DNA of 64,000 bases from Chondrosia reniformis. Lineage: Eukaryota; Porifera; Demospongiae; Chondrillida; Chondrillidae. This document shows positions 29,934-41,150 of the stretch, piece after piece. The notes below the pieces were generated by a model. The model was given only the letters and a program-made list of their open reading frames with translations. It had not been told where the DNA came from and made no database searches. The number at the start of each line of letters is the position of its first letter. Position 1 is the first letter of the stretch. The position numbers were made by a program, and so were the translations under genes. The DNA lies in assembly GCA_947172415.1 (NCBI GenBank), contig OX359196.1, positions 1,614,501 to 1,678,500 on the forward strand, given 5' to 3'.

Positions 29934-31295
29934 TTAATTTAAGCACAGTTTGCGAGCCAAAAAACCAAATCCACCTACACTAGTAGTTAGTAGATTACTA
30001 TGGGCCATTATGGATAGTTCAGTACCAGTCTGATACTCTACTTCTTCAATGTCTTTATCAGTTAAATTCCCTCTCATTCCAATGTGTCCAACAGCACCTT
30101 CAGTAACCTTGACAGAACCATTTTTATACTCTCTCCTTACCCACTGCTTCACCAAGACCGAATCTGTCATTACTAAAACAGGTGCATTTGCTCCAAATGA
30201 TTTCCTACTGTTAGCAATGGTTGAATCAACTAATTTCTTCCAGGTTTCTGCTCTAGTTACTTTTTTACCAAATAGAGTTTCATTGTACAATCCATAGAAT
30301 CCAGTCCGTATATGACAGACACTGTACTTTTGATCTACTTGGATGCCAATCTTCTGCAATTCATGAGAGGCTCTATTTAGAATACTGTCACTGAATTTAA
30401 ACAAGAAACGACCGTAGATGCTGTCTGACATATCTTTCCCATTTACTTTCAATACTTTGAAAGCCTTAATAAAATCATCTATAACATGTATCTTATGATA
30501 TAGGGTGCAATTACTAGAAGCACCGCTGTAGTTAACTATATAATTACTCACACCCTTAAAAAATCTTGTATTGCCGAAAAAAAGATGCTGATCTACTTCT
30601 CCACAGCTAAATACATTTGCTATCATCTTATTTATTATTGGTACATTTTCCTTGCAACGACCTTCAAAACATTTTTTGGGAATGAATACTCCAAAGTTGG
30701 GTTTGTATATTGTAAAATGTTTGCCAACGATAGTTAAAATCTCGTCATCAATGTCCCAGTTTATGTGGTTAGGTTCAAAAATAGAGCGCTGTCTAGAGGT
30801 ACGGAAGGGCTGGCTGCTCCATTGAATGAAAAGGAGTCGTTCTGACATTATAGAAAGAATGAGAGCGGCGGATAATCCTCTGACTTTGTCAGCTAATCCG
30901 GGTGATTTTGGATATTCTTTGAAGTGCCAAATTAGCGTTCTAATATTCCTCACTTTCTCGGGATCTTTTGACAGTAAATTATTTCGTTCCTTTCGATGCC
31001 ACTCTGCATATTCTCGTAAAGCTTGCATTAACCTAACTAGTAGTTTATCGTTCCCTCTAAACGGATTCCTATCTGTGTTTTTGCACAGTGGATCAGACCT
31101 AAATAGAGAAATATACTGATCAGTTAAAGCCTCATGGTCGTTTGATACTACTTTCAAAGCAGACGGCCTTTTTGAATCAAAAATTAAGTTACTGACTACT
31201 CCGGAACCTTGCCTTGAGATGATAAGCAAATACAGGAAACCACTAGCAAGAACTATAACGAAGAATACTAGTGGTCCTCTCCTGCCACTGCACAT
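29934..31295 (-). CDS. Fucosyltransferase-like type II membrane glycosyltransferase, copy B
   Basis: Intronless, 453 residues, over 95% similar to copy A by eye. The signal-anchor and all conserved blocks named for copy A are intact. Differences include an in-frame loss in the stem (DHEALTDQ instead of DHEAILTDQ), DDEILTIVGK for DEDILTIIGK, Tyr for Phe at 335, and a stop three codons earlier so that the protein ends KLCLN. Only in-frame indels occur, unlike the neighbouring exon copies, which suggests the gene is still under selection. The promoter side diverges from A and C shortly upstream of the start codon. Confidence 0.7.
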   Translation of the reverse strand: MCSGRRGPLVFFVIVLASGFLYLLIISRQGSGVVSNLIFDSKRPSALKVVSNDHEALTDQYISLFRSDPLCKNTDRNPFRGNDKLLVRLMQALREYAEWHRKERNNLLSKDPEKVRNIRTLIWHFKEYPKSPGLADKVRGLSAALILSIMSERLLFIQWSSQPFRTSRQRSIFEPNHINWDIDDEILTIVGKHFTIYKPNFGVFIPKKCFEGRCKENVPIINKMIANVFSCGEVDQHLFFGNTRFFKGVSNYIVNYSGASSNCTLYHKIHVIDDFIKAFKVLKVNGKDMSDSIYGRFLFKFSDSILNRASHELQKIGIQVDQKYSVCHIRTGFYGLYNETLFGKKVTRAETWKKLVDSTIANSRKSFGANAPVLVMTDSVLVKQWVRREYKNGSVKVTEGAVGHIGMRGNLTDKDIEEVEYQTGTELSIMAHSNLLTTSVGGFGFLARKLCLN

Positions 31296-31569
31296 GTTGT
31301 ACTAACGCATTTCTTTGTGATTGGAATGCATTTTGTTAGGTAAATATAATAGTGTTAAATTTTGATTAGCAGCTGCATCTTACACGTGACGTCACAAAGA
31401 TACACGGCAAAAAATTTCCAGATCCAAAGGCGCTTGCAAAACCAACTGTAACGGTCCGACAATAAAACGGAACCGTACCAGATTGTACTACAATTGTCCC
31501 ATTCACAAATGTTTTACGACCCGATTATCGGATCGTATCATAACTGTCTTAATCTCGGACAACCCAAAC

Positions 31570-32445
31570 TCCTAAAAGCCTCTTAAGTCAGATGATGTAC
31601 AAGTCAGATCCGGAGATCAGGTATTAACTAAACAAGTATCAGTGAAATATCTTGGTGTCCACATTGACAGAGATCTAAATTGGCAGTTGCATATAGACAG
31701 TGTACGGAAGAAATGTCTGGCCAAGCTAGCCCTCATTAGAAGAGCAGGTCACTATTTGCCATGCTCCATAAGGAAACTGCTCTATCTAGCAATTGTGCTT
31801 CCACATCTTGACTATTGTTCTGTTGTTTGGCACTCTTGTGGCACCACTCTCAGTGACAGGGTTGAGAGGATTCAGAATTATGCCATGCGCATGATTCTTC
31901 AGAAACCACCTAGAACAAGAAGCCACCCACTCCGACAAATGTTAGGGTGGACTACCCTACACCATAGAAGACATCTAGCTATGTTAGGTAAAGTACATTG
32001 CTGCCTGACAAACAGAGCACCTGCTTTTCTGACTGCAAAGTTTGTCACAAATGTGGTTCATAATGTAAACTACCCCTCAACACGCAGGAAGAACAATCTA
32101 CACTTGAAGCGACCACTAACCAATGCCTATCGTTCAACATTTGAATATCAAGGGGCATATCATTTTAACTGTCTGCCATCTGCTATCAAAGACATTAGAG
32201 ATGCAAAATCATTCAGAAGAGCCCTAGCCAACTTGAACTGTACAAATGTGAATTAATTCCATGAACTCAATCTATATCCATTTAAACTCTTTAAATCTAC
32301 TTACTATATTTCCCCATTAACATTATGCATTCACTCTCTATCTTTTTGCATTGTACTTGATCCAGGACCTGCATGAAAATCCACCGATGATGTGGATGCA
32401 GCACTCCTGATGACAAATAAAAATATCTATCTATCTATCTATCTC
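31570..32445 (+). mobile_element. 5'-truncated LINE, reverse transcriptase C-terminal end
   Basis: An open frame (from about 31,576 to the TAA at 32,254) encodes KYLGVHIDRDLNW...KLLYLAIVLPHLDYCSVVWH and VERIQNYAMRMI, the thumb-side region that follows the RT core in CR1/Jockey-type non-LTR retrotransposons. The 3' UTR ends in AATAAAAATA and a TCTA microsatellite (about 32,425-32,445), a usual LINE tail. Everything upstream of the RT thumb is missing. The clade within CR1/Jockey is not resolved. Confidence 0.85.
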
Positions 32446-33207
32446 TTATGCGGCACATTGCAAAAGCCTTATATGCGGCATAGTGCAAAAGCCTCATTAT
32501 GCGGCACATTGCACTATGGACGAGGATCTCGCTGACTTTATTCGAACAGATGATACATGTAAGTTAATAGCTAGCAGAAACATAGATGGTAGGTCTGGTT
32601 GATGCGCATGTTTCTTCTTATTAGCTAACCTAGCTAGCCACTCACCTCACCCGGGCCCCCAATCGTTCAACAACTGTTGACAACGGGCTTCACCCCGACT
32701 TTTGCCTCACTTCATGCGTTGCTAACTTCGCCCTCTCTTTACTCCATTGCTTCACCCCTCACTTCACTATCCCGAAAAGGCCTGAGTGGCTAGGTAGATA
32801 TTTCAGACATGTCAAAAGTTTTGCTCACACTAGCCAATTGGGACACGTTTCGGTTGCTTTCTTGTCATTATTAATATTCTCTGATGATGGTAGCACACTT
32901 TGGCTATATATATGCCCATATTGCGTAGGAGTTTGGGTTGCTCAAAGGCATCGAAACCGTGACGGATCGTAACAGGCCCGGCGGAACCGGTCCGGTCAGT
33001 CCGGTCATGACCGGACCAACTTTCAGGCAAGGCTGCAAAAAAGATTCTTAAATCCCTAAGGATTTGTGCTAAATATCAAGCATTCTCACCTGCAAGTAAG
33101 AATTTACTTTATAGCTCCAATAGTTTATAGTTCCTGCTCGAAATGAAGGGAAATATCAAGAAACGTAGCGTTCTAATCTCAATCTAGTCTCGTTAGCCAG
33201 ACCCCAC
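32446..33207. other. Spacer with short repeats
   Basis: It holds three loose copies of TGCGGCACATTGCAAAAGCC (32,453-32,515) and, near 32,940-33,030, a GC-rich block rich in CCGGTCCGG/GACCGG motifs related to sequence at about 56,605-56,640. No supported gene. Confidence 0.4.
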
Positions 33208-33286
33208 CCGTCCACCGGCCATTTTATTCGTTGCGTAACACGCGGACCGTTTATATTACGCAACGAATAAAATGGCCGGCGGACGG
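33208..33286. repeat. 31-bp inverted repeat (hairpin)
   Basis: Arms 33208-33238 and 33256-33286 (CCGTCCACCGGCCATTTTAT...) pair with one mismatch around a 17-base loop. It could be the fused ends of a small TIR element. No flanking duplication is evident. Confidence 0.9.
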
Positions 33287-33884
33287 CTGGGCTCTGGTTT
33301 ATCAACACAAGACTGAAGTGACCTGACCAACTTGAAATACCCTCCGCCGGGCCTGTGTAAATATGGTGGCACGTATCAAAAAAGCGACCACTGAAACCTT
33401 CCCCTACGCCGTTTGTGCAGGGGGTTATATCTTTAACCAAAAACGCTACTTAATGCGTCATTTCACTATACCAAGAAGCACGAAGAATTACAGAATATCC
33501 AGAAGGAAGCTAAACAATATAAAACTAGCCTAATTAATCAGCTGACAACAAGTGAAATGGAAATCGAGGAATCAAGTGACACCCTTAGTACCTGCAACAT
33601 CTTTGATTGTGTACCATTTCAGTAAATAGGGGATCACAAGAGGACTATCATAGCATTGATTTGGTACACGATTTTGCATGATATGTCAATGAGTATAGTG
33701 ACATATATATATACAACAATCCCATATAGTGAATATGAAGCAGCTGATGATATTGCTGGAAGTGATTCTTCAGATGAGGATGAAGACTCAGACTCACTTG
33801 GTGCAGATTTTGAAAGCCTTTTGATGAATGAGGGTAAAGTGCTTATGTAGTGTATATATAGGTGATCAGTTTATTCTCATATTA

Positions 33885-34350
33885 CCGTAAAGCGACAATG
33901 GTATGCGTGAGTTTTATTTATTTATTTCCTGGGCGCATAAATTTCTGTTCGCACTATATTAGTATATACGGCATATAACACGTGATCGTATACGTACGTA
34001 CATTAGCGCAGTAAATGATGGCTTTGTTTCGTTACTTCCAACCTGCGAATTCTTTGCCAACATGTACAGCCAGAGAAACACAGCTCAGAGATGTCGTGAC
34101 ACAGTCCGAGGTGCAACACAGACAACAAAGCAGCCGAGAAAGCGTAAGGCTTACACGGTGTTTACCGCTGAACAGAGAGCTGCCATATACTTCCGAGAAT
34201 GGAAATGTAGCTGCAGTCAGTCAGTAATAAAAGATGTTGCTTAATCTCGATAGACAAAAATGCATAAATAAGAAGCGCATATATTAGTTCAGAGGCCAAA
34301 TTTTCAAAATTCGCATAAATTTTCACACGCTTACAATTGTCGCTTTACGG
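33885..34350 (+). mobile_element. pogo-like non-autonomous element with transposase N-terminal remnant
   Basis: Terminal inverted repeats CCGTAAAGCGACAAT lie at both ends with TA on each side (33883-33884, 34351-34352), the Tc1/mariner-pogo target. Inside, MALFRYFQPANSLPT and, after frame changes, KRKAYTVFTAEQRAAI and SENGNVAAV resemble the N-terminal helix-turn-helix region of pogo/Tigger-type transposases. The DDE domain is missing, so this is an internal-deletion derivative, unable to move itself. Confidence 0.8.
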
Positions 34351-34352
34351 TA

Positions 34353-36420
34353 TATAGGTTTATTCAATGAAACTTCCCCTGCTCCGGTGTCTCGTAGTGA
34401 TTATTCTCCAAGATGTTTGCACTTTTATACATGATGGCAAAAAGTCCCAGACCATTGGTATGCATATCAACATCATGTCATGGTCTGAAAATATGGTCTG
34501 ACAACATGTATATAATCAGTTTCCTGTACTCCTCATCTCACTGAAGGGACTTAAGAATCTTTCATTTATTTGGTTCATCCTAAAAAGAACATTTCCCTCT
34601 GTACCTGCATTGTATGTTGTGTCAAACTTCAAGATTCCAATAGAAATCCATACACAACATGTGAGTCTAACTAAGGTCATTACATCAGTGTAGAATCACT
34701 GGTACACATACATTTAGATGCCATATATTCATATATCTATTGCAGCATGTTACATCAAGTGGAGTACCCTTTTACTGTATTAACCTGATAGAATTAGTAA
34801 AATGCCTCCTAAGTAGTGAATTGCAAACAAGCTGAATCATTATTCTGAAGTTACAGATAACATACGGTATGATACATATGTTGCATGCATGTATATAATG
34901 TAACTGTTGTATATATACTGCAGGTATCTTTTTATCTACTCTGGCATGTAAAAGGGTCGTTTCAATCGACTTTTCCCCTGTTACTTTTTATAGTACACTG
35001 TACGAGTCTTACATCAATGAAAAGGCTAAAGATAGAACTCTCCATTTACGTATAGAAATCGGTATCGTCTAATTCAAAATTTCGAGTAAATCGACCTAGA
35101 ACTATCTTGATTTTATTACTAAACAAACTTTGTGGTCTTCATTTCTAATATACATCAGAAAACTCTTTTAAGGAATTAACTGTTAGTTATGTACAACTAT
35201 TAGCAACTTAACCGTATGACAGTGGCATTAATACAGTTTATTCACATTGGTTTTAAAAAGACAGAGTAAGGACATTTAGGATGAAAGATATGTTTGCAGG
35301 TTATAGAATTGCCGTTTAAAATATATACTTATGAACCTGTCCACATTCAAGTACGTTCGTATAGTACAATACACACGTTTTAGAAGTATTTTGGACAGTG
35401 TTTGTCGATTTTTATTCCTAAATGTTTGTACTCTGTTTTATCGTAAAAACAAATGAAAAACATTTAACTTAGTAGCAACTGCACAAACGTTAAACCAATC
35501 GAAACATTCGTTAAATCAATGTGAAAAAAAGATTGAACCTATACCAAAAAAAGCCTTAAATCAATGTGAAAAAGCTACTGCAACTTTAGCACTTGTAAAT
35601 CGGCCGTAAATCACTTTGTTGCCTTTTTTGTATTCTTCATCTTCATAAGTACGAAATAAATGAAATTTGCAATACAATAAAACGATTTGATAAAGAATTA
35701 GAATGAAAAACTAACTGTCACTTTAAGCTCGGACGTATCACATTTTCTTATGGTAACTAGAAAGGGTACCATTTACTGCTTCCGGTTTTCTTATGGTGCA
35801 AGATGTGTTAAACTAGGATTTGATGTATATATTCAGGTATGTAATGTACCTGCATTTATAATATCTTAATGTGTATTTCAGTCATGCATGTTCTGAGGTT
35901 GAATGTGTGTTGTGTATGTAATGTTAGTATATTTCAAATTTCATGTAATAGATCAACAGCTGTGGAGATTTTGCACACTTTGCTGCTATGACCCTACAAA
36001 TACCTGCTGGGGAAGACCATGAATGCCCTCAGCCCTTCACAAAAGAAAGAAATTTTAGCCCACATTTCCTCATTAATTATTCTGGATTCAGTGGATGCCT
36101 TACTAGTAATGTCACTCGTTATAGCCAATCTTTTGTAGGGAGAGATTTCAAAATCAGGGGCCCAGATGGCACCTTTTATATTGCACCCTTATCTATCCAC
36201 TGATAACTTGGAGTTATGGATTGCACTTTCAGATGTAGGTACAATGGGGATTCATATACATATATGTGTGTGTATGTCTCTTTTTTCTGAAATTTCTTTA
36301 TCATGACATTTACAGGTGCTTTGCCTATGCTATTCCAATACGTTGGAGAAGTGTGAACATCTTGAGAGAATACACAAGATAGAACACTTTGTTCACTGTG
36401 TTGAGGTTACAGCTCCATAA
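34353..36420. other. AT-rich stretch, possible eroded exon near 35,953-36,204
   Basis: Mostly nothing recognisable. After an AG at about 35,952 a 70-residue frame (PQPFTKERNFSPHFLINYSG...) precedes the exons at 36,421-36,960 and may be part of the same gene. An acidic segment (GSDSSDEDEDSDSLGADFES) at 33,731-33,834 may be its N-terminal side, now split off by the pogo-like element. Links are tentative. Confidence 0.3.
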
Positions 36421-36960
36421 ATGCTAAAGAAGCTGAAAGTTCACCTTCTTTTACATTTACCAGAAAATATTCTGAATTTTGGGCCTCCAGCCAATTACAA
36501 CACTGAAAGGTACGTATATATAGTTTAGTATAGTACACTTGGTTCATTACAGAATGTGTATTACATGTGAGCTCACAGTCTAGACTAAAAAATGTATACA
36601 TTGCATTTCATAGGTGTGAGTCTTTCAATGGCATGGTACGTCGATTTAATGGGTTTGGAAATCGTCAAGCTCCTAGCCGTGACATTGCCAACACATTTTG
36701 TACTAAGACTACTTTATTTTGTTTATCACAAGGTCAAGTGACACTGGATCAGAGGTATATACACATGGTATTTATTAATATACATATCTGTATATACAAT
36801 GCATATGTATTCTATATAACATTCAGGTACACTCCCATAGCTGGTAAAGATCTGACTGAATTGATGAAAATGCCTAAAGTGCGTCATTTCTTGTTTGGTA
36901 CACCATTTTCAGTTATGCATGCTGGACAAGAATATATATCAACATGGAACTCTAAGAAAG
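36421..36960 (+). pseudogene. Exons of a transposon-type protein (NTERCESFNGMVR...APSRDIA)
   Basis: Exon pieces 36421-36509, 36614-36754 and 36827-36960 join at good GT/AG sites in phase (AG|G twice). They read KLKVHLLLHLPENILNFGPP, NTERCESFNGMVR, GFGNRQAPSRDIANTF and KVRHFLFGTPFSVMHAG. I associate the pattern of HLLLHL, FGP, E-x-(F/C)-E-(S/C)-(F/W)-N and APSRDIA with large uncharacterised transposon proteins abundant in basidiomycete and some animal genomes; this is from memory and should be searched. A stop codon (TAA) directly precedes the first piece and upstream parts are in conflicting frames, so the copy is probably dead. Confidence 0.5.
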
Positions 36961-37292
36961 GTATAATTGAAATACTGCGTGAACATCAGTGGATTGATAT
37001 AAGAATATATGTATACTTATCACTTTTCACAATTATTATGTAGATCCTTTCACTAAAGGCTATTCCTCTTGGGGATGTGCCAATTAATCTTAATAGCGAT
37101 GTTTCCAAAATGAAAGACCATCATTCATTACATCACCTTGGGTTACAGCAATTATGCATACATGGAGAGAGGCTATATAAGCTTTCTTCGGAGTGCTTTC
37201 TGACGTTTGGTCATAGGATTATTATTCTGTTGACGCACTATTTCCACATCCAACCAGGCAAGCAGTCTTCTAAACCTTGGCCTTCCTGTCAC

Positions 37293-38411
37293 TTATACGT
37301 GACCTTCCTGTCTCTTACTACCCTTCTGATTGTCCGATTTCATTCCTTGATTGCATGGCTGCAATTCGTTGGTTGTTTTTCCCCTCACAGCCATAGCAAT
37401 AGAGTAGACCAGGCAGTTTAGGTACCAGGCTGACCTAGGGCCTTCGTGCCACTCTTTCTCCACCCTATCATTGGCCTCCTGAAGCAGTGCTGGGTCAACA
37501 TGGTCGAACCGCACCGCCCCACAGGGTTTTCTATCAGAGAAATCTCCAGGTTTCTTTCGGAGACAGGCATCTTTTGCTTTGCCTAAAAGTTGCATCAAAT
37601 GATTATTGCCACTTGTCCTGGGACTGGGGTGATCATGTATGGGAGTTTCAACAGGGCCTGTCGGCAGCTCACCGTTTTGTTCAGCCCCAGCTTGAACTTG
37701 GTGGAGCTCCTCCTGTCCCTGGGCTCCCACATGCACCTTCTTCCACAGTCTCGGTTAGTGTGGCTACACCACAAGAGTCAGATTCCACAAGGTTTAATCT
37801 CGAGAGACCTTGACCACTTCGAATTCTACCCACTCTTGCAGTTAGCGCTACCTTTGTGGTTTTATGGTCTGGCATTGCAGCATTCCAAGCTTGGTACAAC
37901 CGCTCGGCATACCCCTTTTCCATGGGCTTACTTTCTCGGTAAAGCTCCATGAGGATATTATATCTCTCTGAAGGTTTCAGATCACCCCTTGGATCCTTCT
38001 CCTTCTAGAGGCACCTTGCGGTGCATCGATCATTAACCAAATCTAAATCTCGACTATCTGTTACTTGCAGTACTCCGTCTCCTGCCAAGTTCCTTTGGCT
38101 TGACAGGCAAGGGTTCGACCAGTCTGAGGCAAATGTGGGTATTTGCTCAGCCATTCCCGCTCTAAATGCTTCAGATAGCCACCTCTTTGGGGTTCAGATT
38201 GCTCATAGCAATCAATTAGTGCCCTAGCCATTTCCTTGGTCCAGTAGCTTGGTTGGCCCGACACGGGGACCGAAGAAGGGCTATTACATTCAGGTACATC
38301 TACCTGTGAGACAACAGTGGAATCATCTATTCTGGTTGACCCAGGGTTTTCTTCACCACTGGTGCACCTAGGCCACAGCCTGTCTTGAAAATTGTTATTC
38401 TCATGGCGCAA
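37293..38411 (-). pseudogene. Degenerate non-LTR retrotransposon ORF fragment
   Basis: Three overlapping minus-strand frames (38061-38411, 37681-37950, 37293-37736) follow one another with frame changes. They contain WTKEMARALIDCYEQSEP, KGYAERLYQAWNAAMPD, LTARVGRIRSGQGLSRLNLV and DPALLQEANDRVEKEW followed by LNCLVYSIAMAVRG. The sequence of a charged segment, a W-rich helix and a TxxNxLxYxxAxxV-like helix resembles the region in front of the RT core in some invertebrate non-LTR elements. No RT motif is left. GC content is higher than the surroundings, consistent with transposon origin. Confidence 0.45.
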
Positions 38412-38606
38412 CGTAACCCAGTGAAACTACCACACAGGGGGTTAGCCCATGCTGGCAGGGAGGCTGATTTGGCAGGATGCCACATGAAGGGCTAAGCACC
38501 CTGCTCCGTCGGGGGGTTGAACTGGACAATACCCATCCTCTTGTCAGCTCGGAACCACAGCCTCCAATTCCCACAGCTATATACCTATATATATATATAT
38601 ATATAT

Positions 38607-38849
38607 GAGCTCCGCCAGTAGAAATCGCAGAAAATGGTCCCCAGCAGAAACCGACTTTTTCTTAGCAAATGTCTTTATGGCCCTTAGAGAACGTTTGTAC
38701 CAAGTTTGAACGAAATCTCTTTTTTTTACGAAGAGGATATGGTCGATTAAAATTATCGTGCCGTATACATTTTACCGTATTAAAAATATGACGTCCATTT
38801 TTCCATAAATAACTGAGGCCATTTTCTGCGATTTCTACTGGCGGCGCTC
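38607..38849. mobile_element. MITE with 31-bp terminal inverted repeats
   Basis: GAGCTCCGCCAGTAGAAATC...GAAAATGG at the left end pairs with the right end with a single mismatch. It sits in a run of TA repeats, so the target duplication (TA or ATAT) cannot be resolved. 243 bases, no coding capacity. Confidence 0.88.
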
Positions 38850-39767
38850 ATATATATTGGCTATATTTTTTAGAAACAAAAGCCTTTTCGGATAATCTTG
38901 TTACTTCTTGCCTTAGTTTACTAAAGCAAGGAGTATCTGGCTTGGACAACCCTCAGTCAGTCATGTTTTCCCTTCTTTGGGTTTTTAGCCAGAAGCCTAT
39001 ACCTTATAAATGCATTCAGTTTGGTGTATAAAGCGGGGGAGGATTATTCGGGTTACACTGTACATGAAGTTACGTAGTAGGTATGTCATTTACTTGCCAC
39101 AGACACTAGCACATCTAAAAAGTAGCAAAAAAAGATATTGATCATCCATTAAGGCTACCCATACAGAAGTAGTATAATGAAGTTTAAGTGAAATGATATA
39201 CATATATAGTACACATCACATTTTTGTTTATGCACAAAAACGACATACTAATAATACTGTCAAATCATGCAGTCAATAATGTATAAGTTCATTCAGTAAG
39301 AGAAATATGCATAGCAATTAGATATATACTAAAAATGGAAAAATGGAAGTCTACTTCAATTCGGATTGCCAGAAATTTAGATCGCTACAATTCTGGATGA
39401 CTGCTTCAATTCCGAATGACCGCTTTGATTCGGTACTACTACTTTGATTTCCAGATGACTGAATATTGTCCACTTTGGTGCTCCATATAATGTAACTTCA
39501 GTTCAACCACTTCACTTACATTTAACAACAGAAAGGAGTTTGCAGTGCTTTCGCTAGCAATTAAAATACTTTATTTGTCATACATGTAAACAGAGCGTGG
39601 GTTAGTGTCCAATTAGGTGAAGCAGCAGCTAAGTATGAACATACATAATAGTAATTAGAGAGTACAATTCAGTCATTCTGTATAAAGTGGATTTAATTTA
39701 GATGAAGGGTGTACGTACCAGGTCTGTGATGACAGTTAATTATTTAATGATATTCCTTTTAATATAG

Positions 39768-41150
39768 AATGAATAAAGAATTACTGCTACAACTCAGAAG
39801 GAGTGTTGTTATGGAAATGTTTCTGTGCAAGAAGAAAATTGAAGATAACACAGACAGCATACAAGATAATAAGGCAGAGGTATATACATTCAGGCTTCTC
39901 ACTCATCCATCACAAAATGTGGAAATAGGCTTTTGAATTGCAGAATCCCTTTTTGGTTGCATTGCTCAAATGCTGTATGACAATATACATATATATGTGG
40001 TTCATAAAAGCCATGCTGTTATTTCACAACAATCTATACAACCGTGAGTATCATGTGTTTTCAATGTTTATCAGACCATTAAGATTTTAATAACCTAACC
40101 TAAAACACATTAAGGCCACAGTTCATCGATATAGTCCATACTGATCCCAAGCTTAGAAACCTTAAAATACCTTATTCCAGACAATATCCAATGGGAATAC
40201 TTTAGGGAGTGTTATTGGGAGGTAAACGAGCTGTTACATAGATAGCATTCCAACATAATAATGGTGTTTCTCTAATTCATATAGCATGCATGGAGTAGAG
40301 CTACATACGCATGACTGCCCTCATATTTTATACACCTAATCACTTACTAACACAACAGAGACCTTATAGACCTATATACAGATAGGCATTCCCCTTAATT
40401 AACTATTATAATAATATAGATAGGCATTTTTGAATGTTTTTATAATAACTGACAGATGGTGCATCTTTTAACTCTTTGGATATCTAAAAATGCAGCTACT
40501 GATGAAGACACTCAGGGACAGTCAAAATGTTCTGCCAAAATATTTGTACCAAAACTGTATTTTAGATGCTCAACCAGTCAAAAGATATCCGTATAATCCA
40601 TCCAATAGATTGAAGGAATCCTTATTTTATATAAATAGGAAATGATATTTCTCTCCTCTCGATGGACTCCTACTACGTATCTCCTTTTATGAATAATCTA
40701 CCTTTTATATAACCTTTTTACAGGTGGAAAAATTGAAGGCAGAGAAAAAACTTTATGTTAAAAAGGGTAACAAAGTTCAAATAAATATATAGAGTCTCCG
40801 ATAACATTGACACATTTAAAGTAGATATTGATACCATGATAAATGAGTTGAGTGAAAAAAAAAATATACAAAGAGTTAGAGCAGAAATTACAGAAAGCTG
40901 AAAAGGAATTGCAAGCAAAAGGGGTGGAGCCAATTGATTTTGATTCAAAGTGTAAGTTACTGTCATGTATGTACCTTCAGTAATCATATTTTCATAAACA
41001 TATGCCTATGCAGAACCCTTATTTTCAACTTCACTTGTAGATTCTGAATGAATCTGTGTATATGTAATTCATGTAGATGCTGAGTTTAAGAAGCGCTTTG
41101 ATGAGGCTTATGAAACTGGGCCAAAAGACATCACTTTTTTGTTTAACTGA
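39768..41150 (+). pseudogene. Duplicated exons 9-11 of the coiled-coil gene, copy C
   Basis: Exon equivalents lie at 39768-39879, 40724-40951 and 41077-41150. The middle one has a 4-base ATAT insertion and a 2-base loss in the AAAAAAGCAAAA tract, so it is 228 bases and out of frame. The last exon changes LIN to LFN before the stop. Dead partial copy. Confidence 0.85.

Larger units (their letters stand above)
25760..31330. repeat. Segmental duplication copy B
   Basis: Aligns with copy A (13,990-16,220 plus 22,156-24,970) without the retrotransposon, and carries its own 553-base MITE. It includes broken exons 9-11 of the coiled-coil gene, the 3' spacer, the short DPVEKKMKE frame and an intact glycosyltransferase gene. 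Confidence 0.9.

Noticed and set aside
30826-31119. Plus-strand frames repeated inside all three glycosyltransferase genes (also 24300-24767 and 43665-44132)
   Set aside because: They are antisense to conserved enzyme sequence and recur only because the genes are paralogues; copy B lacks the longer version.
32516-32558. Possible first exon MDEDLADFIRTDD with a GTAAGT donor
   Set aside because: The donor is good, but no acceptor-joined continuation with a sensible frame was found in the next kilobase.
33420-33624. Lys/Gln-rich frame ending CNIFDCVPFQ before TAA
   Set aside because: It might be an exon of the transposon-like gene at 36.4 kb, but no start or splice link is visible.
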